Shown piece after piece: positions 8,597-16,604 of a stretch of DNA of 64,000 nucleotides. Below the pieces are notes generated by a model, which made no database searches, had not been told where the DNA came from, and saw nothing but the letters and a program-made list of their open reading frames with translations. The stretch comes from Phenylobacterium sp. LH3H17. GTDB lineage: Bacteria; Pseudomonadota; Alphaproteobacteria; Caulobacterales; Caulobacteraceae. The DNA lies in NCBI RefSeq assembly GCF_024298925.1, contig NZ_CP101283.1, positions 558,001 to 622,000 of the forward strand, written 5' to 3'. Numbering within the stretch: the first letter of the stretch is position 1; each line of letters opens with the position of its first letter. Position numbers and translations under genes: made by a program.

Positions 8597-9925
8597 ATGG
8601 CTTGGGATTTTGAAACCGACCCCGAATTCCAGAAGAAGCTCGACTGGATCGAAGACTTCATGCGCGAGGAGGTCGAACCTCTCAGCCACCTGGGCATGGC
8701 CGCCCACGGCCCGCTGGGGCGCGAGAAGTTCATCAAGCCGCTGCAGCAGAAGGTGAAGGACCAGGGCCTGTGGGCCTGCCACCTCGGCCCCGAATTGGGC
8801 GGCCAGGGCTATGGCCAACTCAAGCTGGGCCTCATGAACGAGAAGCTGGGCCGTAACGGCATGGCGCCCACCGTGTTCGGCTGCCAGGCGCCCGACACCG
8901 GCAACGCCGAGATCATCGCCCACTATGGCACCGAGAAGCAGAAGGAGCAGTACCTCTGGCCTCTGCTGAACGGCGAGATCCGCTCGGCCTTCTCGATGTC
9001 GGAGCCCACCGGCGGCTCCGACCCTCTGACCTTCAGGACCCGCGCCGTGCTGGACGGGAACGAGTGGGTCATCAACGGCGAGAAGTGGTTTTCCACCAAC
9101 GCCCGCTGGTCGAAGGTCCTGGTGCTCTACGCGGTCACCGATCCCGACGCCAAGGACCCCTACCGGCGGACCTCGATCTTCCTGGTCCCCACCGACACCC
9201 CCGGCGTGGAGATCATCCGCAATGTGGGGGTCGGCGGCGGCGGCGAGATCGGCGGGGGGTCGGAGGGCTATGTCCGCTACAACGACGTGCGCCTGCCCTA
9301 TGACGCCCTGCTGGGCGACCGCGGCGCGGCCTTCGTCATCGCCCAGGTCCGCCTGGGCGGCGGCCGCGTCCACCACGCCATGCGCACCGTGGGGGCCTGC
9401 AAGCACGCTCTGGACCTGATGTGCCAGCGGGCCGTCTCGCGCAACACCCGCGACGGCAAGCTGGGCGACCTGCAGATGGTCCAGGCCGACATCGCCGATT
9501 CCTGGATCGCCCTGGAGAGCTTCCGCCTGCTGGTGCTGCGCACCGCCTGGCTGATCGACAAGCACAAGGACTACAACCTGGTGCGCAAGGACATCGCCGC
9601 CATCAAGGTGATGATGCCCAAGGTCTACAATGACATCGCGACGAAGGCCGCCCACCTGCACGGGGCGCTGGGTGTCTCGAACGAGATGCCCTTCATGCAC
9701 ATGGTCACCAGCTCGCTGGTCATGGGCATCGCCGACGGCCCCACCGAGGTCCACAAGGTGACCCTGGCCAAGCAGGTCCTGAAGGACTACCGGCCCGACA
9801 ACGACCTGTTCCCGAAGTACCACATCCCCCGCCTGCGCGAGGCGGCCGAGGAGAAGTACGGAGCCGAGCTGGCCGAGATCAAGGAAGGCTACGCCAAGCT
9901 CCGGCGCGAGAAGGCCGAGGTCTAA
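8597..9925 (+). CDS. acyl-CoA dehydrogenase (ACAD10/11-like)
   Basis: A 442-residue flavoprotein that oxidises an acyl-CoA to the enoyl-CoA. The order of segments is normal: an N-terminal helical domain, the FSMSEPTGGSDP FAD/substrate motif near residue 133, the beta domain, and a C-terminal helical bundle with LHGALGVSNEMPF. The C-terminal motif reads ADGPTEVH in place of the usual YEGT-xIQ, putting Asp where most family members have the catalytic Glu; this reading is common in ACAD10/11-like proteins. GGGAGG lies 7 bases before ATG 8597. It probably works with the acyl-CoA ligase downstream. Confidence 0.9.
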   Translation: MAWDFETDPEFQKKLDWIEDFMREEVEPLSHLGMAAHGPLGREKFIKPLQQKVKDQGLWACHLGPELGGQGYGQLKLGLMNEKLGRNGMAPTVFGCQAPDTGNAEIIAHYGTEKQKEQYLWPLLNGEIRSAFSMSEPTGGSDPLTFRTRAVLDGNEWVINGEKWFSTNARWSKVLVLYAVTDPDAKDPYRRTSIFLVPTDTPGVEIIRNVGVGGGGEIGGGSEGYVRYNDVRLPYDALLGDRGAAFVIAQVRLGGGRVHHAMRTVGACKHALDLMCQRAVSRNTRDGKLGDLQMVQADIADSWIALESFRLLVLRTAWLIDKHKDYNLVRKDIAAIKVMMPKVYNDIATKAAHLHGALGVSNEMPFMHMVTSSLVMGIADGPTEVHKVTLAKQVLKDYRPDNDLFPKYHIPRLREAAEEKYGAELAEIKEGYAKLRREKAEV

Positions 9926-9970
9926 TCGCACCGCCTTGCTTTCCGCGAGGCGACACCTGGCTCTAGTGTG

Positions 9971-9995
9971 GGGCGGCTCCGGTTCGGGGCCGCCC
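9971..9995 (+). terminator. intercistronic hairpin, possible partial terminator
   Basis: GGGCGGC-T-CCG, loop GTT, CGG-G-GCCGCCC: an 11-pair stem with one T-G wobble in the 102-base gap between the acyl-CoA dehydrogenase and the acyl-CoA ligase. A T-rich but broken tract (CATTTGATTTT) follows, so it may terminate only part of the transcripts or stabilise the upstream message. Confidence 0.5.
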
Positions 9996-10027
9996 TTCGC
10001 ATTTGATTTTCAGATTTCCGAGATCGC

Positions 10028-11779
10028 ATGTCCGACGCTTCCGCCCCTGACTGGCCCGTGATGTCCATCGCCCAGGCCCACGCCGCCCTCACGGCGCGCG
10101 GCTCCCGTTTCGAGATCGAGGACCTGCCGATCCGCGGCGTCGTCACCCACACCTGGAAGAACGCCCCGCCCACCCTGCGCGACGTGTTCGTCAACGGCCG
10201 TGCGTTCAAGGACCGTGAGTTCCTGGTCTATGAGAACGACCGCGCCACCTTCGAGGCCTTCGCCCGCGCGACGATCGCCCTGGCCCACCGCCTGTCGGCC
10301 GACGGCGTGAGGAAGGGCGACCGGGTCGCGGTCATCATGCGCAACCTGCCGGAATGGCCGGTGGCCTTCTGGGCCGGGATTCTGGTCGGCGCCATCGTCA
10401 CCCCGCTGAACGCCTGGTGGACGGGTCCGGAACTGGAATACGGCCTCTCCGATTCCGGGACCAAGGTCGCCATCGTCGATGACGAGCGCCTGGCGCGCAT
10501 CCAGGAGTCGCTGCCCAAGCTACCGGCCCTGGAGAAGATCTACGTCCCGCGGCTGGCGGACGGCCCTACCGATCCCATGGTCGTGCGGCTGGAGGACGTG
10601 ATCGGGACGGTCAATGGCTGGGGCGACCTGCCCGACCTGCCTCTCCCCAACGTGGCCCTGTCGCCGGATGACGACGCCACCATCCTCTACACCTCAGGCA
10701 CCACCGGAAAGCCCAAGGGCGCGCTGGGCACGCACCGCAACATGACGTCGAACATCATGGCGGGCGGCATCTCGGCGGCGCGCAACTTCCTGCGCGCCGG
10801 CCAGCCTTTGCCGGAGTCCGATCCCCACAAGCTCCCGCAGCGGTGTTCGCTTCTGGTGGTGCCGCTGTTCCATGCCACCGGCCTGTCGGCCAACCTGTCG
10901 CCGAGCCTCAACGCCGGCGGGAAGATCGTGCTGATGCGCCGCTGGGAGGCCGAGCAGGCCATGCAGCTCATCGAGCGGGAGAAGGTGAACGCCACCGGCG
11001 GAGTCCCGACCATCGCCTGGCAGCTCATCGAGCATCCGGCGCGATCCAAATACGACCTCTCGTCCCTGCAGTCCGTATCCTACGGCGGCGCGCCCTCCGC
11101 GCCGGAGCTGGTCCGCAAGATTGTCGAGGTCTTCCCGACTTCCCAACCCGGCAACGGTTGGGGCATGACCGAGACCACCGCCACCTTCACCAGCCACCTG
11201 GGCAAGGATTACGAGAACCGCCCCGACAGCGCCGGCCCCGCCGCCCCGGTGGGCGAAATGCAGATCCGCGACCCGGCCGACGGCAAGACGATCCTGCCGG
11301 AGGGCTCGGTTGGCGAACTGTGGGTCAAGGGGCCGCAGGTCGTGAAGGGCTACTGGAATAAGCCGGAGGCCACCGCCGAAACTTTCCAGGACGGCTGGCT
11401 GCGCACCGGCGACCTGGCGCGGATCGACGAGGAAGGCTTTCTGTTCATCATCGACCGGGCCAAGGACATGCTGATCCGCGGCGGAGAAAACATCTACTGC
11501 GTCGAGGTGGAGAATGTGCTGTACGACCACCCGGACGTGATGGACGCCGCCCTGGTCGGCATCCCCCACAAGACGCTGGGAGAGGAGCCTGCGGCCGTGG
11601 TGCACCTGAAGCCGGGCGGAACGGCGGATGAGGCGGAGTTGAGGGCCTTCGTGCGCGAGCGGCTGGCGGGCTTCAAGGTGCCGGTGAAGGTGGTGTTCTG
11701 GCCCGAGACCCTGCCGCGCAACGCCAATGGGAAGATCGTGAAGACCGAACTGAAGAAGATCTTCGAGACCGCCGCATGA
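10028..11779 (+). CDS. class I adenylate-forming acyl-CoA synthetase
   Basis: A 583-residue AMP-binding enzyme that activates a carboxylic acid through an acyl-adenylate and transfers it to CoA. The P-loop-like motif YTSGTTGKPKG is at about residues 221-231, GWGMTETT near 377, the hinge region LRTGDLARIDEEG near 457, and the C-terminal catalytic Lys lies in PRNANGKIVK near the end. All hallmarks are intact. The substrate is probably a fatty or aromatic acid, judged by the acyl-CoA dehydrogenase upstream. Its TGA overlaps the ATG of the next gene (ATGA), so the genes are co-translated. Confidence 0.93.
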   Translation: MSDASAPDWPVMSIAQAHAALTARGSRFEIEDLPIRGVVTHTWKNAPPTLRDVFVNGRAFKDREFLVYENDRATFEAFARATIALAHRLSADGVRKGDRVAVIMRNLPEWPVAFWAGILVGAIVTPLNAWWTGPELEYGLSDSGTKVAIVDDERLARIQESLPKLPALEKIYVPRLADGPTDPMVVRLEDVIGTVNGWGDLPDLPLPNVALSPDDDATILYTSGTTGKPKGALGTHRNMTSNIMAGGISAARNFLRAGQPLPESDPHKLPQRCSLLVVPLFHATGLSANLSPSLNAGGKIVLMRRWEAEQAMQLIEREKVNATGGVPTIAWQLIEHPARSKYDLSSLQSVSYGGAPSAPELVRKIVEVFPTSQPGNGWGMTETTATFTSHLGKDYENRPDSAGPAAPVGEMQIRDPADGKTILPEGSVGELWVKGPQVVKGYWNKPEATAETFQDGWLRTGDLARIDEEGFLFIIDRAKDMLIRGGENIYCVEVENVLYDHPDVMDAALVGIPHKTLGEEPAAVVHLKPGGTADEAELRAFVRERLAGFKVPVKVVFWPETLPRNANGKIVKTELKKIFETAA

Positions 11780-12351
11780 GCGGCCGCAAACCCCTGATCC
11801 TGGGCATCGGCGGCACCATCCGGTCGGGGTCATCCACCGAACGGGCCCTGCAGTGTTCGCTGCGCGCCGTCGAGGCCCGGGGCGGGGAGACTCGCCTGCT
11901 GGGCGGGGAGTTCCTGGCCAAGCTGCCGATCTTCAATCCCGCGAACCTCGAGCCCACGGCCGAGCAGCAGATCCTGGCCGACGCCGTCCGCGCCGCCGAC
12001 GGGGTGATCGTCGCCAGCCCGGGCTATCACGGCTCGATCTCCGGAGTGATCAAGAACGCCCTCGACAGCCTCGAAGTGCTTCGCGACGACCCGCGGCCCT
12101 ATTTCACCGACCGCGCGGTGGGGTCGATCATCACCGCCGACGGCTGGCAGGCGGCGGGCACCACATTGACCACGCTGCGATCGATCATACATGCGCTGAG
12201 GGGCTGGCCGACTCCGTTCGGCGCGGCCCTGAACGCGACGTCGAACCTGTTCGACGCCGAGGGGGCCTGCATCGAGGCGAAGGACGCCTGGCAACTCAGC
12301 ACCGTCGGCGAGCAGGTCTTCGACTTCGCCCAGATGAAGGTCGGCAAATGA
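11776..12351 (+). CDS. NADPH-dependent FMN reductase family protein
   Basis: A 191-residue flavodoxin-like reductase. The N-terminus GIGGTIRSGSSTERAL matches the phosphate-binding loop for FMN, and SPGYHGSISGVIKNALD (about 77-93) is the second FMN-contact segment of the NADPH:FMN/azoreductase family. It is cytoplasmic with no signal. It lies between an acyl-CoA ligase and ribB with 4-base overlaps on both sides, so flavin supply and a flavin-using step are made together. It could feed reduced flavin to a monooxygenase not in this window, but that is inference. Confidence 0.85.
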   Translation: MSGRKPLILGIGGTIRSGSSTERALQCSLRAVEARGGETRLLGGEFLAKLPIFNPANLEPTAEQQILADAVRAADGVIVASPGYHGSISGVIKNALDSLEVLRDDPRPYFTDRAVGSIITADGWQAAGTTLTTLRSIIHALRGWPTPFGAALNATSNLFDAEGACIEAKDAWQLSTVGEQVFDFAQMKVGK

Positions 12352-13499
12352 CAGGTCCCCGCCTGGTGACACCCGCCAACGGTTCCGGCTCCGGAGAAGC
12401 GGCGCACGAATCCGCGATCTCGCCGATCGAGGACATCATCGAGGACGCCCGCAACGGCCGCCCCTACATCCTGGTCGACGCCGAGGATCGGGAGAACGAG
12501 GGCGACGTCATCATCCCGGCTCAGTTCGCCACCCCCGACCAGATCAACTTCATGGCCAAGCACGCGCGGGGCCTGATCTGCCTCAGCATCACCGCCGAGC
12601 GCGCGCGGGCCCTGCGCCTGCCGCCCATGGCGATGGACAACCAGTCCGGCCACGGCACCGCCTTCACCGTATCGGTCGAGGCGCGCGAGGGGGTGACCAC
12701 CGGCATCTCGGCCCACGACCGGGCCCACACTATCGCCGTGGCCGTCGACCCGACCAAGGGCAGCGACGACATCGTCTCGCCCGGCCATGTCTTCCCGCTG
12801 GTGGCCAAGGACGGGGGGGTCCTGGTCCGAGCCGGCCACACCGAGGCCGCCGTCGACATCAGCCGCATGGCCGGTCTCAACCCGGCCGGGGTGATCTGCG
12901 AGATCATGAAGGACGACGGGTCGATGGCCCGGCTGCCGGACCTGATCGGATTCGCCCAACTCCACGGCCTGAAGATCGGCACCATCGCCGACCTGATCGC
13001 CTATCGCCGACGCACCGAGCGCCAGGTGGAGCGGGTGCTGGAGACGCCGTTTGACTCGACCTTCGGCGGCCGGTTCCGGATGGTCATCTATCGCAACATC
13101 ATCGACAAGACCGAGCACGTGGTCCTGACCAAGGGCAAGATCGATCCCGACAAGCCGACCCTGGTGCGCATGCATCGCGTCGACTTCGCCGCCGACATGC
13201 TGGGCCACAAGGAACAGCGCCGCGACTATGTCCCGCGCGCGCTGAAGGCGATCGCCGACTATGACGGGGCCGGGGTGGCGGTGTTCATCCGCGACTCCAA
13301 TCCGTCCTGGCTGTCCGAACGCTACGGGGCCGAGCCCGGCGCCGACCACGGGGCCAATGTGCTGCGCGACTACGGCGTGGGCGCCCAGATCCTGCTGGAC
13401 CTCGGCGTGCGCGACATGGAGCTGTTGTCCAACTCGGCCACTGTGCTGCCGGGTTCCGGCGGCTATGGCCTGAAGATCGTCGGCCGTCGGACGCTCTAG
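12348..13499 (+). CDS. ribB: 3,4-dihydroxy-2-butanone-4-phosphate synthase with degenerate GTP cyclohydrolase II domain
   Basis: A 383-residue RibBA-shaped protein. The N-terminal half is a good DHBP synthase: DAEDRENEGD (about 44-53) carries the acidic metal and substrate residues, and RAGHTEAAVD (about 163-172) the second active-site stretch. It makes the four-carbon unit of riboflavin from ribulose 5-phosphate. The C-terminal half has the length of GTP cyclohydrolase II, but the region that should hold the three zinc cysteines reads RMHRVDFAADMLGH (about 275-288) with none, so this half is probably inactive as a cyclohydrolase. Its ATG overlaps the FMN reductase stop. A dispersed repeat follows. 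Confidence 0.9.
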   Translation: MTGPRLVTPANGSGSGEAAHESAISPIEDIIEDARNGRPYILVDAEDRENEGDVIIPAQFATPDQINFMAKHARGLICLSITAERARALRLPPMAMDNQSGHGTAFTVSVEAREGVTTGISAHDRAHTIAVAVDPTKGSDDIVSPGHVFPLVAKDGGVLVRAGHTEAAVDISRMAGLNPAGVICEIMKDDGSMARLPDLIGFAQLHGLKIGTIADLIAYRRRTERQVERVLETPFDSTFGGRFRMVIYRNIIDKTEHVVLTKGKIDPDKPTLVRMHRVDFAADMLGHKEQRRDYVPRALKAIADYDGAGVAVFIRDSNPSWLSERYGAEPGADHGANVLRDYGVGAQILLDLGVRDMELLSNSATVLPGSGGYGLKIVGRRTL

Positions 13500-13516
13500 C
13501 CCAACCATTCTCCAAA

Positions 13517-13663
13517 GATGCTCCCCTCCTGGGGGAGCCGTCGGCGAAGCCGACTGAGGGGGACTTTGACGCTTGCTTGTGGGCTTGAGTCCCCTCCGTC
13601 ACGTCGCCGAAGAGGGCGACGCGCCACCTCCCCCAAACCGCGCTCCGCGCTGGGGGAGGATCT
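13517..13663 (+). repeat. dispersed modular repeat, copy A (half-units I+II)
   Basis: GATGCTCCCCTCCTGGGGGAG, then a GTCGGC-GAA-GCCGAC hairpin and TGAGGGGGACTTTGAC (half-unit I), then CCCCTCCGTCACGTCGCC with a CGTCGCC/GGCGACG hairpin and CCACCTCCCCC...GGGGGAGGATC (half-unit II). It fills the convergent gap between ribB and the methyltransferase gene. Copies B to E elsewhere in the window share the blocks. The dense pairing suggests a cruciform or a bidirectional terminator-like RNA fold. No coding capacity is seen. Confidence 0.85.
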
Positions 13664-13677
13664 GATCGGCTTCGACT

Positions 13678-14451
13678 CTAGCCGAACCACCCGCGCTTGC
13701 GAGGCGCGGGCTTTTCGCCCGCGCGGAACACCCAGTGCGGCCAGACCTGTTCGGAGTGCAGGCGCCGCGCCATGACCAGCTCCTCCACCGCTTCCGTGGC
13801 CCCGATGCACGAAGGTGTGTCGGCGTCGTCATAGGCGACATAGCCGCCGGGCGTCATGAACGGCCAGACCGCGTCCTGGGCGTATTTCACGCCGGAATAG
13901 ATATCGCAGTCGATGTGGGCCAGGCCGAAGCTCGGTCTGGTCTTGGCGATCCCCGGGAAGGTGTCCTGGAACAGGCCCTTGACCACCACGAGGTTGGTGA
14001 GGCCCAGCGCGTCACGGCGGGCGACCAGGGCTTCGTAGGAGCTGTCGCCGAAGTCGCCCTTGCCGTGCAGGTCGCGCGCGGCGTCGGTCGCCGGCATCCC
14101 CTCATAGGTGTCCAGGGCGTAGACCTTGGCCCCTGGCGCCACGTCGTTGAGGACCCGGGCCATGAACAGCGCATTGCCGCCGCGGTACGAGCCGAACTCT
14201 ATGACGTCCTTGCCGGCCAGGCCCTCGAAGAACGAGGTCAGGATGAGGAACAGGTTCATCCGCTTGGCGTCTAGCATCACCGACCAGCCGTCGGCGGCTT
14301 CGAGACCCGCCTGGTAGAGCGGATGGTGCGCGACTAGGTCAGCCACCCCCGCATGCATCAGGCCCCAACCACGCTGGTAGCCGTCGCGCGCGCTGCGTCC
14401 GCCCTTGAGCGTCGCCGGCGTCCCGATCTCAGGTAGCGGAATGAGGCCCAT
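13678..14451 (-). CDS. TylF/MycF-like class I methyltransferase
   Basis: A 257-residue S-adenosylmethionine-dependent methyltransferase. Motif I is VIEFGSYRGGNALFMA (about 82-97), the acidic post-II residue is in VYALDTYEGMP, and HIDCDIYSGVKYA (about 178-190) plus YDDADTPSC provide the acidic metal-binding residues typical of the macrocin O-methyltransferase (TylF) family, which methylates sugar or other hydroxyls. It is cytoplasmic, and the acceptor is unknown. It is monocistronic, on the opposite strand to ribB across repeat copy A. Confidence 0.8.
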   Translation of the reverse strand: MGLIPLPEIGTPATLKGGRSARDGYQRGWGLMHAGVADLVAHHPLYQAGLEAADGWSVMLDAKRMNLFLILTSFFEGLAGKDVIEFGSYRGGNALFMARVLNDVAPGAKVYALDTYEGMPATDAARDLHGKGDFGDSSYEALVARRDALGLTNLVVVKGLFQDTFPGIAKTRPSFGLAHIDCDIYSGVKYAQDAVWPFMTPGGYVAYDDADTPSCIGATEAVEELVMARRLHSEQVWPHWVFRAGEKPAPRKRGWFG

Positions 14452-14501
14452 ATCGCCTTGCTATGGGCCGTCGCCGCCCGGCGCAACCCCCCGATAGGGC
14501 T

Positions 14502-14846
14502 TCAGGCCGTGGCGCTGCGCAGGGTGACGCTGGTGCAGCGTTTGGCGCGCGAGGCCCGCTGCAGATCCTCCAGCCGCTTGGAGAGCCGGGTGGCCTGAGC
14601 GATGGGCGCGTGGTTCAGGGAGATCGGCGTGTAATAGCTCGCTACCGCCTCGCCGCCGCGCATCTGGCGTTGGGCCGCCGCGTAGGCTCGCTGGGTGCGG
14701 GCCACCTCGAGGGCGAGTTGGCCGCAGGTCAGGCGGCGATAGTCGGGGACGGCGGCGGTCGAGGTCACCGGGAGGCTTTGCTCAGGCGCCGATGCGCACG
14801 CGCCGGCCAGCAGCGCCACTGCGGCGGACAGGATCGCCCCCCTCAT
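14502..14846 (-). CDS. small lipoprotein of unknown function
   Basis: A 114-residue protein with a lipoprotein signal peptide: a hydrophobic stretch (SAAVALLAGAC) ends in a lipobox Cys at residue 17. The mature part is mostly polar and helical, with a central QRAYAAAQRQMRGGEAV segment and a second Cys near residue 103 that could pair with Cys41. It should sit in the periplasm, anchored to a membrane. I recognise no family. It precedes the TylF-like gene on the same strand by 50 bases and may be its operon partner. Confidence 0.7.
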   Translation of the reverse strand: MRGAILSAAVALLAGACASAPEQSLPVTSTAAVPDYRRLTCGQLALEVARTQRAYAAAQRQMRGGEAVASYYTPISLNHAPIAQATRLSKRLEDLQRASRAKRCTSVTLRSATA

Positions 14847-15179
14847 CTCAGCCCTCCCTCAAGGGTTCTTCATTGGGATCAGCTTGCCATGGTCTTGGGG
14901 TGAGCCTCAAGCGCCGCCACGTCGCGGACTCCCGACATTACTGTGCAGCTGGGTCATCAATATTTTGAATAAGATTGAAAAATTCCAGGGAACAAACGTC
15001 AAAGTCCTGCGTTTTTGGCCCTTCGCGCAACAATATGGTTAACGAGGTCAATTTTTCTACAGCCATGTATATTGCATAGCGTAGCTAATAAACTTGGTTG
15101 ACACGGCCTGATTGAGGCGACTTCTTGGGCCTCGTTGGGGGATGGCGATTCAACGCCAAAACCTGGAGTGGGATACATC
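14847..15179. other. AT-rich intergenic region upstream of the PEPxxWA-CTERM gene
   Basis: No gene is seen here. The section from about 14935 to 15110 is clearly richer in A and T than its surroundings and has GTTAAC and several ATATT/AATA runs. A TTGACA at 15098-15103 could be a -35 element for the gene that starts at 15180, but no good -10 is seen at normal spacing. The base composition suggests a regulated promoter region or recently acquired DNA. Confidence 0.4.
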
Positions 15180-15815
15180 ATGACGATGAAGCTAAGCTTG
15201 TTGGCCGTGGCTGCAGGCCTATCGATTGCAACTTCCGCGAACGCCCTGACGGTCATCTCCTCTCCGATCGACACACCGCCGCCGGCTGGCCAGTCCGTGG
15301 TCTATGATTTCGATGGCTACGTGGCGCCCGGCTTCTCGCTCATCTTGAGTGGCCTGGCCGGAATCTTCGACGGTTCGCTGGGTCTCATCCCCGGCGTCGC
15401 CGCGCCGCCGCCCGGCACCACCACCGACTATCTGGCCATCCAGACGGGTGGCTCGGCGACCTTGAACACGCCGTTGATCAGCGCGCTCAGCGTCTATATC
15501 GGCTCCCCGGACTCCTACAACGCCATCCGGTTCATCGGCTTGAACGGCTATGATGTGACCCTCACTGGCGCAGCCCTGGCCGACGGGTCGTTCGGTGGCA
15601 ACCAGGCGGTCGGCCGGCGGATGACCTACAATTTCGGATCCGACCGGATCACCCAGGTCGTCTTCTCCTCCAGCGGAAACTCATTCGAGCTGGACAATGT
15701 CGCGGTCGCCTCGGTGGTTCCCGAGCCGGCGACCTGGGCCATGATGATCACCGGTTTCGGGCTGCTAGGCGCCGCCGCCCGCCGTCGGCGCGCGCACTCC
15801 GCAGCCCTCGCCTAG
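15180..15815 (+). CDS. PEPxxWA-CTERM sorting domain-containing protein
   Basis: A 211-residue exported protein. The signal peptide (SLLAVAAGLSIATSANA) is cleaved after residue 22 or so. The mature region is a beta-rich domain with many Gly, Ser and Thr, and the C-terminus ends VVPEPATWAMMITGFGLLG followed by an Arg-rich tail, the tripartite sorting signal of alphaproteobacteria. Such proteins are thought to be processed by exosortase-like enzymes and are often linked to extracellular polysaccharide. No exosortase gene is in the window. ATG 15180 follows GGAG; ATG 15186 is an alternative start. Confidence 0.85.
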   Translation: MTMKLSLLAVAAGLSIATSANALTVISSPIDTPPPAGQSVVYDFDGYVAPGFSLILSGLAGIFDGSLGLIPGVAAPPPGTTTDYLAIQTGGSATLNTPLISALSVYIGSPDSYNAIRFIGLNGYDVTLTGAALADGSFGGNQAVGRRMTYNFGSDRITQVVFSSSGNSFELDNVAVASVVPEPATWAMMITGFGLLGAAARRRRAHSAALA

Positions 15816-15860
15816 GACACCTGCGCTGCGCGGACGACAGAAGGTCGTCGCGCGGCGCGC

Positions 15861-16409
15861 CTAGCGGTCGCGTAGCCGCAGGCCGTTGACCACGTCCACG
15901 ACGCCCTCGACCTCGGCCAGATCCTCGACCATGCGCTTGCCCCTGCGGGTGCGCGTGGTGCCGGTCAGGAAGACCACCCCGTCCTGGACCCGCACCTCGA
16001 TATAGGAGGCGTCCAGGCGTTTGGCCCGCTCCAGGCGCTCGCTGACGACGGCCCAGATGCGCCGGTCGGCGGCTTCTCGCCGCCGCTCGCGGGGATCCTG
16101 GGAGATCGCCCGTTCGTCAACCGGACGGCCGGGCTCGTCCGAGGGGCGGTAGCCGGCGCGGTCATTGGGGTCGTAGTGGTGGTCCCGATCGAAGCCGGCC
16201 TGCCCGAAGTCTCGCTCGCCCGGCGCTCCATCGCGCCGATAGCCCAGGCGGTGGTCGGGATCGTAGCCGTAGTTCTCATCGTAGTCGGCTTGTCCGAAAT
16301 CGCGGCGTTCTCCCAGATCGCCGCGATCGCGCTCATGGTCGCGGGCGGGTCCCATGTCCTGGCGGCGACGGATGTCCTCGCGCTCGCGGCCCCAAATGTC
16401 CCTGTGCAT
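15861..16409 (-). CDS. BON domain protein with duplicated N-terminal repeat
   Basis: A 182-residue, very charged protein. The C-terminal part (about 115-182) is a BON domain: WAVVSERLERAKRLDAS, IEVRVQDGVVFLTGTT and VEDLAEVEGVVDVVNGL match its alpha-beta order, and the fold is thought to bind membranes or phospholipids. The N-terminal half has two copies of a 23-residue unit with consensus RDFGQA..D....YDP..R.GYR at 36-58 and 66-88. No signal peptide is seen. ATG 16409 has GGGAAGGA upstream and replaces a longer frame start. It is divergent from trcR. Confidence 0.83.
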   Translation of the reverse strand: MHRDIWGREREDIRRRQDMGPARDHERDRGDLGERRDFGQADYDENYGYDPDHRLGYRRDGAPGERDFGQAGFDRDHHYDPNDRAGYRPSDEPGRPVDERAISQDPRERRREAADRRIWAVVSERLERAKRLDASYIEVRVQDGVVFLTGTTRTRRGKRMVEDLAEVEGVVDVVNGLRLRDR

Positions 16410-16560
16410 CGGCGTGTCCTTCCCGGTTGTCGGTGATTGAACCACGCCGCGGCGAGGCGGTTCCGTCCCGGAGGCCCGCGCCGCAGACTCGCGAACGACT
16501 TCGTTGATTGTCGTTTTCTTGGACTTCGAACGCGCCTATAGGGAGAGCTGCTTTATGCAC

Positions 16561-16582
16561 CGCCCGGCCGAAAGGCCGGGCG
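16561..16582 (+). promoter_or_regulatory. GNRA-loop hairpin in the trcR leader
   Basis: CGCCCGGCC, GAAA, GGCCGGGCG: a perfect 9-base-pair stem with a GAAA tetraloop, followed after CCGTC by ATTTTAGG and the trcR ATG 22 bases further on. A TATAGG at about 16537-16542 may be the -10 of the promoter. The hairpin would sit in the 5' leader just before the ribosome site, so it could act as an attenuator, an mRNA stabiliser or a translation control. Confidence 0.55.
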
Positions 16583-16604
16583 CCGTCATTTTAGGAATAC
16601 CGTC

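Noticed and set aside
13517..13663. CRISPR array
   Set aside because: The repeats are single dispersed copies with no spacer-repeat periodicity and no cas genes.
13500..13677. Insertion-sequence remnant
   Set aside because: There is no transposase frame and no target-site duplication that I can see; the hairpin modules fit a REP-like element better.
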